Notes under the pieces: model-generated
Seen by the model: the letters and a program-made list of their open reading frames with translations, nothing else
Databases searched by the model: none
What the model was told of the DNA's origin: nothing
Source: Oscillospiraceae bacterium
Lineage (GTDB): Bacteria; Bacillota; Clostridia; Oscillospirales; Acutalibacteraceae
Direction of reading: 5' to 3'
Assembly (NCBI GenBank): GCA_015066225.1
Contig: SVOT01000001.1
Span: 1 to 64,000, forward strand
DNA: 64,000 nucleotides
Made by a program: the position numbers and the translations under genes
In this document: positions 44,518 to 55,076 of the stretch, piece after piece
Numbering within the stretch: position 1 is the stretch's first letter
Layout of the letters: each line of letters opens with the position of its first letter

Positions 44518-46959
44518 ATGAGTAAAGCTACTGATATGAAAATAGAAAATGCGATTTTGCCCGTTCTGGCATTACGTGACCTTATGCTTTTCCCCGAGGC
44601 TACAATCCGTTTTACAGTTGGCAGAGCAAAATCGAAAAACGCAATAAATGCCGCCACAACTAACGGTTCACCGTTGTTTTTGGTTACTCAGGAGGATGCT
44701 TCCGTTGAAGACCCGGCTTTTGAGGACCTTAAACCAATCGGCGTCGTTGCCACAATAGAAAGCGTTGAGCCTAACAGAGAAAACGGCACGTATGACATTG
44801 TTGTAAAGGGTCTTTACCGTGGCAGATTCAAAGAGGCTACGTTTAAAAGAATGCTTATCAAGGGCGAGATTGTTCATTTACCCGATGAATATACACAGAT
44901 TGATAAGGTAAAGGAGGAGGCTCTTCTTTTACAGATAAGAGATAAGCTTGAAACACTTTATTCTCTTGCTCCCAGAATGCTTGCCCACGCATTTTACCGC
45001 GCACTTAAAATGACTGATTTGTCGGCAACTGTTGACTACATAGCCGGTAACCTTTTTGTTGGCATTGAGCATAAAGAAAAGCTCCTTTATACAATGAATG
45101 TTTATGACAGGGCAGAGGCCTTGTGTGTAGTTCTTGCAAGAGAAATTGAGGTTGCCAAAATTGAAGCAGAAATCAACGACAAGGTGCAAGAGGTTGTTGA
45201 CAAAAATCAGCGCGATTATTATCTTCGTGAACAAATCAGAGTCGCAACAAATGAATTGGGCGATGACGACTCAATTCAGGGTGAAGCCGAGAAATTCAAA
45301 AAACGCATTGCAGAAAACCCTGTTCTTGATGAAAAATCAAAGAAAAAGCTTTTTGATGAATGCGACAGGTTTCTTAAAAGCTCACCCGGTAGCCCCGAAG
45401 CCAACGTTTCAAGAACTTACCTTGAGCGTGTAACAACCTTGCCATGGGGTATTTACACTGAGGATAATCTCGATGTTACCGAAGCTCGTAAAATTCTCGA
45501 GAAAGACCACTACGGTCTTGAAGAGGTTAAAGAGCGTATTCTTGAGCTTATTGCTGTTAAAAGGTTTGCTCCCGATGCCAATGCACAGATTCTTTGCCTT
45601 GTTGGCCCACCCGGTGTTGGCAAAACCTCTGTTGCAAGGTCTCTTGCGCAGGCTATGGGCAGAAAATACGTAAGAATTTCTCTTGGCGGTGTTCATGATG
45701 AGGCTGAAATAAGAGGCCACAGAAAAACTTATATCGGCTCAATGCCGGGCAGAATAATTACCGCTATTGAGCAAGCGGGCACATCAAACCCATTAATTCT
45801 TTTTGACGAGATTGATAAGCTGGGGAGTGATTACAAAGGTGACCCGTCTTCTGCACTTCTCGAGGTGCTCGACGGTGAACAAAACAGCACCTTTACAGAC
45901 CACTACGTTGAAGTCCCCTTTGATTTGAGCAAGGTTCTTTTCATCACCACTGCAAACGATGCGTCCCATATTCCGGGGCCTTTGTTTGACAGAATGGAGC
46001 TTATTGAACTTTACAGCTACACATCAGAGGATAAATTCAAAATAGCAAAGAAGCACCTCATACCCAAACAGCTTAAAAATTACGGTCTGAAAAGGAAACA
46101 AATCAAGTTTACCGATTCAGGTATTCGTGGAATAATTTCCGGCTACACCAAAGAAGCGGGTGTGCGTACTCTTGACAGAGTGATTTCAAAAATCATCAGA
46201 AAATGCGCCGTCAGATTTGCCGAAGGTTATGAAGGAACGATTACTGTTTCTGCTTCAAACCTTTCCGAGTTTTTAGGCGCCGTGAAATATAAACCCTCTA
46301 ACCTTGATTTGTGTGAAATGATTGGTGCCGCAAACGGTCTTGCGTGGACCTCTGTTGGCGGTGAAATAATGCAGATAGAGGTTGCCGTGCTTGAGGGAAG
46401 CGGCAAGCTTGAGTTGACAGGTTCCCTTGGCGACGTTATGAAGGAATCCGCAAAAGCGGCTGTCAGCTACATAAGAGCCAATTCCGAAAAGCTCGGCGTT
46501 GAAAGTGATTTTTATAAAACTAAAGATATTCACATTCATGTTCCCGAGGGCGCTGTGCCTAAAGACGGACCCTCGGCAGGTGTCACTCTCACAACAGCAT
46601 TGGTTTCCGCTTTGACAAACACAGCAGTTAATAAAACTGTCGCTATGACGGGTGAAATTACTCTCAGGGGTAACGTTCTTGCAATCGGCGGCTTGCGTGA
46701 GAAGGCAACGGCTGCGTTTAAAAACGGTATGAAAACAGTTGTTATTCCCGCTGAAAACATTGCAGATGTTGATAAAATTAATGATGCTGTAAAAAACGGT
46801 CTTGAGTTTATACCTGTTTCAAGCCTTGACGAGGTTCTCGCCATTGCTCTTGAAAGGAAAAAAGGTGTAAAAGTAAAAACCGATAATAACAAGACAACAG
46901 AATTAAAGAATAATGAAAAAAGCAATAAGACTACGGGCGTTTATTGCAGGGAGGCATGA
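44518..46959 (+). CDS. lon: ATP-dependent Lon protease
   Basis: 813 residues. N-terminal LonB-type substrate domain (PVLALRDLMLFPEAT), AAA+ domain with Walker A GPPGVGKTS and DEIDKLGSD, and the C-terminal protease domain with catalytic Ser in KDGPSAGVT and the Lys further on (LREKATAAFKNG). A Lys/Thr/Asn-rich C-terminal tail is present. Degrades misfolded proteins in the cytoplasm. engB begins at its stop codon. Confidence 0.97.
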   Translation: MSKATDMKIENAILPVLALRDLMLFPEATIRFTVGRAKSKNAINAATTNGSPLFLVTQEDASVEDPAFEDLKPIGVVATIESVEPNRENGTYDIVVKGLYRGRFKEATFKRMLIKGEIVHLPDEYTQIDKVKEEALLLQIRDKLETLYSLAPRMLAHAFYRALKMTDLSATVDYIAGNLFVGIEHKEKLLYTMNVYDRAEALCVVLAREIEVAKIEAEINDKVQEVVDKNQRDYYLREQIRVATNELGDDDSIQGEAEKFKKRIAENPVLDEKSKKKLFDECDRFLKSSPGSPEANVSRTYLERVTTLPWGIYTEDNLDVTEARKILEKDHYGLEEVKERILELIAVKRFAPDANAQILCLVGPPGVGKTSVARSLAQAMGRKYVRISLGGVHDEAEIRGHRKTYIGSMPGRIITAIEQAGTSNPLILFDEIDKLGSDYKGDPSSALLEVLDGEQNSTFTDHYVEVPFDLSKVLFITTANDASHIPGPLFDRMELIELYSYTSEDKFKIAKKHLIPKQLKNYGLKRKQIKFTDSGIRGIISGYTKEAGVRTLDRVISKIIRKCAVRFAEGYEGTITVSASNLSEFLGAVKYKPSNLDLCEMIGAANGLAWTSVGGEIMQIEVAVLEGSGKLELTGSLGDVMKESAKAAVSYIRANSEKLGVESDFYKTKDIHIHVPEGAVPKDGPSAGVTLTTALVSALTNTAVNKTVAMTGEITLRGNVLAIGGLREKATAAFKNGMKTVVIPAENIADVDKINDAVKNGLEFIPVSSLDEVLAIALERKKGVKVKTDNNKTTELKNNEKSNKTTGVYCREA

Positions 46960-46961
46960 TG

Positions 46962-47543
46962 ATGAACTATAATAAAGTTGTGTTTGAAGCCGCATTCGGC
47001 ACGTTGAAGCAGATCCCTCAGTCTGACTTGCCCGAAGTTGTCTTTGCAGGTCGCTCAAATGTTGGTAAATCATCAATGCTTAACCGCCTTTTCAACAGAA
47101 AAAACCTTGCGAGAGTTTCTTCTGTGCCGGGAAAAACAATCACGATTAACTTCTTCAGGGTTGAGGACGTGAGAATTGTTGATTTGCCCGGCTACGGCTA
47201 TGCAAAGGTTGCCAAAGGCGAAAAACGCCGTTGGGCAGAAATGATGGAGGGGTATTTTCAAAGCCCCCGCAACATCAAGTTTGTTGTTCAGCTTGTTGAT
47301 ATGCGTCACAAGCCCTCTGAGGATGACTACGTTATGATGAGGTTTCTTCAGGACGCAGGGCTTCCGTTTATTGTTGCCGCCACAAAGAGCGACAAGCTTA
47401 ATAAAACACAGTATAATGAGCGTAAAAACGCACTTAGAGAAGAGTTAGCCGAATTTGGTGATAATCTCACCATTCTTCCTTTCTCCTCTGAAAAGGGCGA
47501 GGGAACAGAAGAACTCAAAAAGATAATAGAATCGGTTATATAA
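46962..47543 (+). CDS. engB: ribosome biogenesis GTPase EngB (YsxC/YihA)
   Basis: 193 residues. G1 AGRSNVGKSSMLN, G2 T in PGKTITINFF, G3 DLPGYGYAKV, G4 TKSDKL and G5 SSEKG. Essential GTPase of large-subunit assembly. Three consecutive ATG codons (46956, 46959, 46962) follow AGGGAGG; 46962 has the best spacing. Same position after lon as in Bacillus subtilis. Confidence 0.95.
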   Translation: MNYNKVVFEAAFGTLKQIPQSDLPEVVFAGRSNVGKSSMLNRLFNRKNLARVSSVPGKTITINFFRVEDVRIVDLPGYGYAKVAKGEKRRWAEMMEGYFQSPRNIKFVVQLVDMRHKPSEDDYVMMRFLQDAGLPFIVAATKSDKLNKTQYNERKNALREELAEFGDNLTILPFSSEKGEGTEELKKIIESVI

Positions 47544-47550
47544 AAATTTT

Positions 47551-47597
47551 ATGCACCCCATGCTTTCCATTGAAAAGTATGGGGTGCATTGCTTTTT
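47551..47597. terminator. terminator between engB and the convergent membrane protein gene
   Basis: A 17-bp stem with G-U pairs from ATGCACCCCATGC, loop ATTG, then TGCTTTTT. Confidence 0.85.
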
Positions 47598-49035
47598 ATT
47601 CGTCTATTTCAAATCCATTTTTCTCTGCAAACTCTTCCAATGTTTTGTGTTCAGTCAGTTTGCAGTCTGCTGCTTTGATTTTGTCTAGTACAGTGTTTGT
47701 AACGTAGCCGTCATCTTCAAAAAGCTCGCAATGATAATAGTTTTGGTAATCGCCGTCAAAAACATAAAGTAATGATCTGTATCCTTCTGAGGTTTCGTAT
47801 ATCACAGAGCCGTTGTCATCTTCATACTCTGTTCCTTTAATATATACAAACTCAATATTATAATCACTTTTGTTAATGGGGGTTTTGTCAAGATAAAGCG
47901 TGTTATTTTTTATTTCAATAGCGTGATTTTTGTAGGTATTGAAGGACATTATTACACTCAAAAGGAGAGCAATAATACCAACACAAATTAAAGCTTTATC
48001 GTATTTTTCTTTGAAAAACATACGGTTAACCTTATCTTTTAATCTTGATGTTTTATAGGCAATTGGTACAAGTATGAGCATTGGTGCAAACAGTAACCCG
48101 ATAAGCTCGAGTCTCATGTTTGTTGTGCCTAAAAACAAAGAACCCTCATGAAAATGTGTAACCGTGAAAACGGAAATTGTGGAATCAAGAACTAATCCGA
48201 TTATGGCATTCAATACAAAGCAAATGATGTACAAAAGTGTTGTCCAAAAATGCTTTTTGCTTCTTGCTTGCATTTTTTTTGAAATGCTTTCGTCAACATT
48301 TTGAAAGCTGTGGTCATATAAATATTTCTGATATCGTTTTTCGAAAATAATAAGATTATTTTTCTTTTCCGCTTTGTCAAATTGTTTAACAAGTTGTTTG
48401 TAGTTGCCTGTCAATATGAATTTATAAACACCTGACTCGATAGGTAAATGAATACCCATAAGTATTTCGTGGAGCTCAGCATTTTCTTCTATATCAGAAT
48501 TGAAGTTTTCTTCGTTGAATTTTTTGTCAAAGACACGTTCATCCTCGAAATAGTTTGTTATCAGTTGCTTTTGTAGATTTTTGTCTTTTGAAACATTGGA
48601 AATAAATCTGTTGTGTTTTGACGTGAAATCTAAAATTTCGCCAATTGCTTTAATAATTCCGTTTTCGTCAACTATTTTATGAAAGCAAAGAGTTCTGAAA
48701 TCGTTGTGATTAATTATGTTATGTATATCGTATATAGAAAATAGAATTGGTGAAAAGTCGAATTTAAAGCGAGCTTCAACGGTTGCTTCAACCGTTCCGA
48801 ATGTTGTCTGGTTTGTTTCCTCGAAAAGTGGCTCTTCCATAAATGCGTAGCCTGTATGGTTTTTGTGGCATCTTATGATTACAGTGAATCCCTCGAACTC
48901 CAAAGATCCCTGTGTATAATCTTCGTCTGTGTTTGCAACTTCGTTAAAAACAACAGAGGGGTTGCGTGAGGCAAAGCTTTTCAATTCTCTGTTAAGAACA
49001 TCAATATGTTCTTGAAAATTTTTCTTAATCTTCAT
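47596..49035 (-). CDS. membrane protein of unknown function
   Basis: 479 residues. A soluble N-terminal region (about 1-260, ending in a coiled-coil-like KAEKKNNLIIFEKRY) precedes four hydrophobic helices (about 270-400) and an acidic extracellular C-terminal domain (YDGDY-type YVFDGDYQNYYHCELFEDDG). No known motif. Length and layout resemble large two-part membrane proteins of Clostridia but I can assign no family. Its AAAGGTGA site begins right after the alpha-galactosidase stop, 11 bases away, so it is the last gene of the obg operon. Confidence 0.65.
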   Translation of the reverse strand: MKIKKNFQEHIDVLNRELKSFASRNPSVVFNEVANTDEDYTQGSLEFEGFTVIIRCHKNHTGYAFMEEPLFEETNQTTFGTVEATVEARFKFDFSPILFSIYDIHNIINHNDFRTLCFHKIVDENGIIKAIGEILDFTSKHNRFISNVSKDKNLQKQLITNYFEDERVFDKKFNEENFNSDIEENAELHEILMGIHLPIESGVYKFILTGNYKQLVKQFDKAEKKNNLIIFEKRYQKYLYDHSFQNVDESISKKMQARSKKHFWTTLLYIICFVLNAIIGLVLDSTISVFTVTHFHEGSLFLGTTNMRLELIGLLFAPMLILVPIAYKTSRLKDKVNRMFFKEKYDKALICVGIIALLLSVIMSFNTYKNHAIEIKNNTLYLDKTPINKSDYNIEFVYIKGTEYEDDNGSVIYETSEGYRSLLYVFDGDYQNYYHCELFEDDGYVTNTVLDKIKAADCKLTEHKTLEEFAEKNGFEIDE

Positions 49036-49046
49036 AAATTCACCTT

Positions 49047-51176
49047 TTAAATACTTTCATATAATACAAGCTCAGACGAAAGTGAAGCGTTGATTTCAAC
49101 AGCAATTCCGTTTCGTTTTAGCTTTTCGCCCGATATAACGTAGCTGAAGCCGTCGTTATCCAACGTTACTTTATATTCCTTTGAAACATCAATTCCTTTA
49201 GGCTTAACTGTTATTGCTTTTTCATTTGTGCCGCAAAGGGTGATAACGGTAATTGCGCCTTTCGATTTGTCGGGGGCGGATATTTCAAGAACCGAGTAAT
49301 CACTTTCGTTTAAATCGGGGGTGTGGTGATATATTTTTGACTCATATAAGAAAGGTCTTATAAATTTTTTGTAAATATCTGTTGAATGCCTTACAAATGC
49401 CATCTGTTTTTCGTTGATTTTAGCATCGGCAGGGGATATTACGTTGAGCGAAATATGACCCAACATTGTGTTTCTCAGATGAGCGTCAAAGGAGCCGATT
49501 GTGTGGCAGCCCATTCCCGCAAAAAGTCTGTCAACTCTTTCCGGCGGGAGCGCCATTGTCATTCCATTAGTTATGGCAATAGAACGGGGCATTTTCTGCC
49601 AGTCTGAAACCCAGGTGTGATTGAAGCTTTTCATCATTCCGAGGTCTGTTCTTCCGCCGCCACCTGCACAGTTTTCAAAAATCACATTCGGAAATCTCTT
49701 TTTCAAATTTTCATACATTCTGTAAACTGCTTCGTTGTGCTTTAAGCAAACGCATTCAGGAATGCCGAAGCCCGTGTCACGCATTCCGAAATATTCGGTA
49801 AAATCAACGTTGTGGTCAACTCTCAAAAGGTCGAGCTCATATTCTTCAATAATTCTTGAAAGCTCGTTTTCAGCCCATTTGCTGACCTCGGGGATAGACA
49901 TATCAAGGAATTTTTCTGACCTTTCGCCTAAGGCGTTTACAGTGCGCCATTCAGGATGTTCTGTGTGAATTTTGCAGTATTGACCCACATTCTCAATATC
50001 AACCCATAAGCCGAATTTCAAGCCTTTTGAGTGGGCATAATCACGAAGCTCCTTGATGCCGTTGGGGTACCTGTCTTTATCCGGAATGTTTCTGCCGTTA
50101 TATGCACCCCATTCCATTTGCTCGTCGGGCGGGCATTCCCAACCTGCATCGATGGTGAAAATCTCACCACCCATAAGGGCAAATTGGTCGATAAACGCTT
50201 TGCTGTCCTCCACGTTCATAGTATGCTCTGCACCCATACCGCAGTTAATAAGAGCAGTTTTGCCCTCTGCTTCGGGAAGTGTTAAAACAGATTTTCTGAT
50301 GTGAGCGTGCATTTCATTAATTGCATCGTCAAGATTGCCGTGAACGAGTCCCATATAAACAACGGGAGAAATGAATTTTCCCTTTGGTGCAATTACATAA
50401 AGAGGCTTGTGTCCTGTGATTTCTGTCTTTAGGGAAAGGTGAGTTGTGCAGGCGTTTGGTCTTGCGTGATAATCCACAGAATAACTGTAACCGCCGCTGA
50501 AGCCGATTTGAGAAAACCATATAATACCGGTTGTGTTGTTTCTGATAAACAAAAGTGGATGACGGAAACGGTCTCTGCCGAAACGACCTTCAATAGCTGT
50601 GCAACCGGGTCTGAGGTTATTCCATTTAAACTGCCCCTCGTTACCCCATGCATCGTTTTCAAAATAACCGATGGAGTAAACATCGTCAACGCTTTTGACG
50701 TGGTCCAGAGCATCGTCATCAAGGGATTCAACGCCACCGCTCAAAACAGAAAGCCTGCTGAGCTTTAAGGGCTTGTCGGATGCGTTTTCGATTTCTAACC
50801 AACGTGAAAGCATCTGTGTGCCGTCAATTAAGGTGTGCACCTTGATGATAGCGGGTGTTACGGTGCTTTTTAGTGTTAATACGGATTTTTCGTCGTTTTC
50901 GGTTTTGTCGGTTTTAAAATCAACATACTCTAAAGAAAAATCAAGACTTTGACCATCGATTTCGACGTTGAACGCAAATGGCTCTGCGAATTTTTTGTGG
51001 TTGAGATACGAGGGGCAATTTTTCAAAACATTGAGGGGATAGCCCGATGCATTCCAACCGCTTGAAAGCAAAGCGCCGTTTGCGAAAACCTCTTCATATA
51101 CCATTTCACCGCTTCTGTAACAGAAACGGTGATTGCTTTCATTATGGTAATAAATATCAAAATAATTGTTGTTCAT
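49047..51176 (-). CDS. alpha-galactosidase, glycoside hydrolase family 36
   Basis: 709 residues. An N-terminal beta-supersandwich domain is followed by the GH36/GH-D barrel: WVDIENVGQYCKIHTEHPEW, LDLLRVDHNVDF where the Asp of RVDHN is the expected nucleophile (usual pattern KWDxN), and ENCAGGGGRTDLGMMKSFN with the acid/base region TWVSD. It hydrolyses terminal alpha-galactose from raffinose-type sugars; no signal peptide, so it acts in the cytoplasm. The frame extends 168 bases into lepA, but ATG 51176, 20 bases after the lepA stop, is the likely start with AAGAG upstream. galK in this window could use the product. Confidence 0.9.
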   Translation of the reverse strand: MNNNYFDIYYHNESNHRFCYRSGEMVYEEVFANGALLSSGWNASGYPLNVLKNCPSYLNHKKFAEPFAFNVEIDGQSLDFSLEYVDFKTDKTENDEKSVLTLKSTVTPAIIKVHTLIDGTQMLSRWLEIENASDKPLKLSRLSVLSGGVESLDDDALDHVKSVDDVYSIGYFENDAWGNEGQFKWNNLRPGCTAIEGRFGRDRFRHPLLFIRNNTTGIIWFSQIGFSGGYSYSVDYHARPNACTTHLSLKTEITGHKPLYVIAPKGKFISPVVYMGLVHGNLDDAINEMHAHIRKSVLTLPEAEGKTALINCGMGAEHTMNVEDSKAFIDQFALMGGEIFTIDAGWECPPDEQMEWGAYNGRNIPDKDRYPNGIKELRDYAHSKGLKFGLWVDIENVGQYCKIHTEHPEWRTVNALGERSEKFLDMSIPEVSKWAENELSRIIEEYELDLLRVDHNVDFTEYFGMRDTGFGIPECVCLKHNEAVYRMYENLKKRFPNVIFENCAGGGGRTDLGMMKSFNHTWVSDWQKMPRSIAITNGMTMALPPERVDRLFAGMGCHTIGSFDAHLRNTMLGHISLNVISPADAKINEKQMAFVRHSTDIYKKFIRPFLYESKIYHHTPDLNESDYSVLEISAPDKSKGAITVITLCGTNEKAITVKPKGIDVSKEYKVTLDNDGFSYVISGEKLKRNGIAVEINASLSSELVLYESI

Positions 51177-51195
51177 CAGTATCAACTCTTTTGAA

Positions 51196-53013
51196 TTATT
51201 TGTCGTCGTCAAGCTTGAGAATAGCCATAAATGCTTCTTGGGGCACTTCAACCGTACCAAAGGTGCGCATTCTCTTTTTACCCTCTTTTTGTTTTTCAAG
51301 AAGCTTTTTCTTACGGGTGATGTCACCGCCGTAGCATTTTGCAAGAACGTCTTTTCTCATAGCCTTAACAGTCTCTCTTGCAATGACCTTGCCGCCGATT
51401 GCCATCTGAATGGGTATTTCAAACATCTGTCTCGGGATATTGTCTTTCAGCTTTTCTGCAATTCGTCTTGCTCTGCCGTACGCCTTGTCTGAATGGACAA
51501 TGAACGAAAGGGCGTCAACAATATCGCCGTTGAGAAGCACGTCTAGCTTTACAAGGTTTGAACGCTGGTATTCAGAAATTTCATAGTCAAGCGAAGCGTA
51601 GCCGCGTGTTCTTGATTTGAGCGCATCAAAGAAGTCATAGATGATTTCGTTAAGTGGCAAATCATATTTAATCTCCACACGGTCACCTGAAATGTAATCC
51701 ATATTTTTAAAGGTGCCTCGTCTTTCCTGGCAAAGCTCCATTACTGAGCCGACGTATTCGCTGGGTGTAAAAATGTGAGCATCTGCAACGGGCTCTTCGC
51801 AATAGTCAATTACTGCGGGGTCGGGGTAGTGTGTGGGGTTGTCAATCTCAACCACGTCACCGTTTGTGAGGTGAATTTTATATACAACGCTGGGCACGGT
51901 GGTTACAAGGTCAAGGTCGTATTCTCTTTCGAGTCTTTCCTGAATAATTTCAAGGTGCAAAAGACCGAGGAAGCCGCAACGGAAACCAAATCCAAGGGCG
52001 CCGGACGTTTCGGGCTCGTATGAAAGAGAAGCGTCGTTTAACTGCAATTTTTCAAGTGCCTCGTGAAGGTTTTCATAATCTGCGCCGTCGGCGGGATAGA
52101 TACCGCAATAAACCATTGGCGTAGCTTTTCTGTAACCGGGGAGCGCCTCCTTAGCGGGGTTTGTAGCAAGGGTTACGGTGTCGCCTACAACAGCATCTCT
52201 GACGGTTTTAATGGAACCGGTTATGTAACCGACCTCGCCCGAGCAAAGCTTGCCTATGGGTTGCAAGCCCGTTGCCTTCATTGTGCCGACCTCAACAACG
52301 GTGAATTCAGCACCTGTCGCCATCATTTTCATTGTGTCGCCAACTTTGATTGTGCCGTCAACAACACGCACGTAAACGATAACACCCTTGTAGTTGTCAT
52401 ATACAGAGTCGAAAATCAATGCTCGCAGGGGTGCATCGTCGTCACCCTCGGGGCATGGCACAAGCTCAACAATCTGCTCGAGCACCTGCTCAACGTTCTG
52501 ACCTGTTTTTGCAGAAACTCTCGGAGCATCCTGACAAGGCAGACCGATAATATCTTCAACGTCGTTTGCAACTCTGTCGGGGTCGGCGGAGGGAAGGTCA
52601 ATTTTATTGATAACGGGTACAAGCTCAAGGTTGTGGTCAAGAGCGAGGTATGTGTTACCAAGGGTTTGTGCCTCAATACCCTGTGAAGCGTCGATTATGA
52701 GAATTGCTCCTTCACAAGCCGCTAAAGAGCGCGACACCTCGTAATTAAAGTCAACGTGACCGGGGGTGTCAATAAGGTTGAGCTGGTATTGCTTGCCGTC
52801 ATTTGCGGTGTAATCAAGCTTAACGGCGTGGGCTTTTATTGTAATGCCTCTCTCTTTTTCAAGATCCATATCGTCAAGAATCTGCGATTCCATATCACGC
52901 TTTGCAACGGAATCGGTTAATTCAAGAAGCCTGTCGGCAAGGGTTGATTTGCCGTGGTCAATATGGGCAATTATAGAGAAGTTTCTGATGTGTTCTTTCT
53001 TAACAAGGGACAT
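51196..53013 (-). CDS. lepA: elongation factor 4 (LepA)
   Basis: 605 residues. Translational GTPase with [15 protein letters not shown] (G1), IDTPGHVDF (G3), NKIDLP (G4), and the LepA-specific C-terminal domain ending [19 protein letters not shown]. It back-translocates or remodels stalled ribosomes. ATG 53013 has AAAGGA 9 bases upstream; the longer frame overlaps mrnC and is not used. Confidence 0.96.
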   Translation of the reverse strand: MSLVKKEHIRNFSIIAHIDHGKSTLADRLLELTDSVAKRDMESQILDDMDLEKERGITIKAHAVKLDYTANDGKQYQLNLIDTPGHVDFNYEVSRSLAACEGAILIIDASQGIEAQTLGNTYLALDHNLELVPVINKIDLPSADPDRVANDVEDIIGLPCQDAPRVSAKTGQNVEQVLEQIVELVPCPEGDDDAPLRALIFDSVYDNYKGVIVYVRVVDGTIKVGDTMKMMATGAEFTVVEVGTMKATGLQPIGKLCSGEVGYITGSIKTVRDAVVGDTVTLATNPAKEALPGYRKATPMVYCGIYPADGADYENLHEALEKLQLNDASLSYEPETSGALGFGFRCGFLGLLHLEIIQERLEREYDLDLVTTVPSVVYKIHLTNGDVVEIDNPTHYPDPAVIDYCEEPVADAHIFTPSEYVGSVMELCQERRGTFKNMDYISGDRVEIKYDLPLNEIIYDFFDALKSRTRGYASLDYEISEYQRSNLVKLDVLLNGDIVDALSFIVHSDKAYGRARRIAEKLKDNIPRQMFEIPIQMAIGGKVIARETVKAMRKDVLAKCYGGDITRKKKLLEKQKEGKKRMRTFGTVEVPQEAFMAILKLDDDK

Positions 53014-53026
53014 TTTAATATTCCTT

Positions 53027-53473
53027 TCAAAGAGTTTCTGTTTTATTGTTTTCAAAGAATTGTAATGTGCTCAGGCTGAACAATTCTTTAATTCTTTGTG
53101 TTTCGCCGCAAAGGTACAAATAACCGTAAAGCGTTTCAAGACCTGTAGCATATCTGTAATCACCGGCATTCTGGTTTTTAGGTGAATGGGAGGAGTGAGC
53201 ATTTCTGCCCCTTTTAAAAACTGTTTCTTCATTTTCTGTGAGGTGGGGCAAAAGCTCCTTCGCCATTTGCGCCTGAAAGGCGGCATTAACGTATTTTATT
53301 GAATCCTTGTGGAGCTTACCGGTGGGCTTGTTTGCCTGTAACGAAAGCATATTTCTCACAAGCAGGCTGTAAACGGCGTCGCCGAGAAACGCTAACGTCA
53401 AGGGGCTGTAAAGCCTTGCTTCTTTTTCAGGTAACGGTGAGCAGAGTTCGTTTAACAATTCATTATGGCACAT
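53027..53473 (-). CDS. mrnC: Mini-ribonuclease III
   Basis: 148 residues. RNase III domain without dsRNA-binding domain: [15 protein letters not shown] with the metal-binding Asp/Glu pattern and [16 protein letters not shown]. It matures 23S rRNA in Firmicutes. ATG 53473 lies inside the end of obg with TGGAG 8 bases upstream, an 11-base overlap. Confidence 0.93.
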   Translation of the reverse strand: MCHNELLNELCSPLPEKEARLYSPLTLAFLGDAVYSLLVRNMLSLQANKPTGKLHKDSIKYVNAAFQAQMAKELLPHLTENEETVFKRGRNAHSSHSPKNQNAGDYRYATGLETLYGYLYLCGETQRIKELFSLSTLQFFENNKTETL

Positions 53474-54734
53474 AGTCAAACTCCAGATCATAAATGCTTA
53501 CTGTGTCGCCCTCGGCTATGCCGTGGTCAACAAGGCTTTGAATGATTCCGCTTGTGACAAGAATATTCTGGAAATATTGAAGAGAGGAGTAGTCGTTCAA
53601 ATCTGTTTTCATAAGAATTTTTGCAAGCCACGGTGCTTCAACAATAAATACGTCGCCCTCAACGCGGATTTTGAAATCCTTTTTCGCAGATTTTAAAATC
53701 TCTTTAGGTGTTATTTCCTGTTTTTCATAGATTTTAACAGGGGGGAGCTTGTGAAGCTCTGCGGCAACAGCATTGATAAGCTCCTGTGTTCCCTCGGCAA
53801 TCGGTGCGATTATTTCATAATAATCGTAACCCTTGCCGCGGACGTATTTTTCAAACTCCTTGCGTTGCTCGTCTGTTGCAAGATCAATTTTGTTACCTGC
53901 AACAATCTGTGGGTATTTTGTAAGCTCTTCGTTATATCTGCCTAATTCGTAATTGATGGCTTCAAAATCTTCGATGGGGCTTCTGCCCTCACTTCCTGCA
54001 ACGTCAACAACGTGAACAAGAAGTCTGCAACGCTCAATATGGCGAAGAAATTCGTGACCGAGACCAACACCGTCGCTGGCACCCTCAATAATTCCGGGAA
54101 TATCCGCCATAACAAAGCTGCTTTCGGGACCCATACGAACAACACCGGGAACGGGGGTGAGCGTTGTGAAGTGGTAGTTTGCAACAATGGGCTTTGCCTC
54201 ACTGACAACCGAGATAAGAGTTGATTTACCAACGTTCGGGAAGCCGATTAAACCAACGTCTGCAAGAAGCTTCAATTCAAGAATAACTTCCCAATCTTCA
54301 CCGGGGGCACCGTCTTTTGCAAATCGGGGGACCTGTCTTGTAGAGGTTGCAAAATGGGCATTACCCCAGCCGCCCTTACCGCCCTTTGCGGCAATAAAGG
54401 TTTCTTCAATGCTCATGTCCGCCATAACAAAGCCGGATTCACTTTCTTTTATAACGGTACCTCTGGGAACCTTGATAATAAGGTCTTCACCTTTCTTGCC
54501 GCTGCAGCGTGAGCCCCTGCCGTTATCACCGTTGGGTGCTTTGTACTTTCTTTTATAGCGGAAATCAGAGAGAGTAGAGAGGTTGTCGTCAACTTGAAAA
54601 ACGATGTTTCCGCCTCTTCCGCCGTCGCCGCCATCCGGACCGCCGGCGTTAATATATTTCTCTCTGTGAAAAGCAACGGCACCGTTACCGCCCGTGCCGG
54701 CTATTATATGGATTTTTGCTTTATCAACAAACAT
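53463..54734 (-). CDS. obg: GTPase ObgE/CgtA
   Basis: 423 residues. Gly-rich Obg fold (1-158, GGDGGRGGNIVFQVDD), G domain with GFPNVGKSTLIS and DIPGIIEGASDGVGLG, and a C-terminal OCT domain (about 345-420). It links ribosome assembly with the stringent response. First gene of the minus-strand operon obg-mrnC-lepA-alpha-galactosidase-membrane protein. Confidence 0.96.
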   Translation of the reverse strand: MFVDKAKIHIIAGTGGNGAVAFHREKYINAGGPDGGDGGRGGNIVFQVDDNLSTLSDFRYKRKYKAPNGDNGRGSRCSGKKGEDLIIKVPRGTVIKESESGFVMADMSIEETFIAAKGGKGGWGNAHFATSTRQVPRFAKDGAPGEDWEVILELKLLADVGLIGFPNVGKSTLISVVSEAKPIVANYHFTTLTPVPGVVRMGPESSFVMADIPGIIEGASDGVGLGHEFLRHIERCRLLVHVVDVAGSEGRSPIEDFEAINYELGRYNEELTKYPQIVAGNKIDLATDEQRKEFEKYVRGKGYDYYEIIAPIAEGTQELINAVAAELHKLPPVKIYEKQEITPKEILKSAKKDFKIRVEGDVFIVEAPWLAKILMKTDLNDYSSLQYFQNILVTSGIIQSLVDHGIAEGDTVSIYDLEFDYVP

Positions 54735-54993
54735 AATTTTAATCCTGCCTACATAGATTATTAATAACTAATTTATTATACATTATTTATATCAAAAATA
54801 AAATACCCAATTTTCGCTATTTCAATATTTTTTGTTAGTTTTTGTTGTTATGGGTGAACAAAAGGCAAACATTTTATGATGTGTTTTATTAAAAAAAGTT
54901 GTTTTTCTTGTAAAAAAACTCTCAAAAACCGCCTGAAATATCACAAAAACGGCAGAAAGTACAAAAAAACGTACTACAAAAACAAAGAAAAAA
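54735..54993. other. AT-rich intergenic region, no gene
   Basis: Divergent gap between obg and the small membrane protein. AGTAC-AAAAAAAC-GTACT near 54957-54974 is a weak hairpin. A possible -10 TATAAT for obg is visible on the minus strand near 54780. Nothing else is supported. Confidence 0.4.
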
Positions 54994-55054
54994 GAACATT
55001 TGTGTTGACAAATGTAAAAATGGTGATATAATGAAATCACAAAAACAAATGTTC
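54994..55054 (+). promoter_or_regulatory. promoter flanked by two LexA-type (SOS) boxes
   Basis: TTGACA (55005-55010), 16 bases, TATAAT (55027-55032). Box 1, GAACATTTGTGT (54994-55005), overlaps the -35. Box 2, AAACAAATGTTC (55043-55054), lies just after the expected start site and read on the minus strand is GAACATTTGTTT, a perfect match to the GAAC-N4-GTTT form known from clostridial LexA. Box 1 differs by one base. ACATTTGT and ACAAATGT also form an inverted repeat around the -35. Confidence 0.75.
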
Positions 55055-55076
55055 GTTAATGTTCGGAGGTATTTAT

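Noticed and set aside
51177-51344. N-terminal extension of the alpha-galactosidase
   Set aside because: It lies inside the lepA coding region on the same strand in another frame; ATG 51176 follows lepA.
54735-54993. Small ncRNA between obg and the small membrane protein gene
   Set aside because: Only weak AT-rich hairpins and no terminator or promoter pair.
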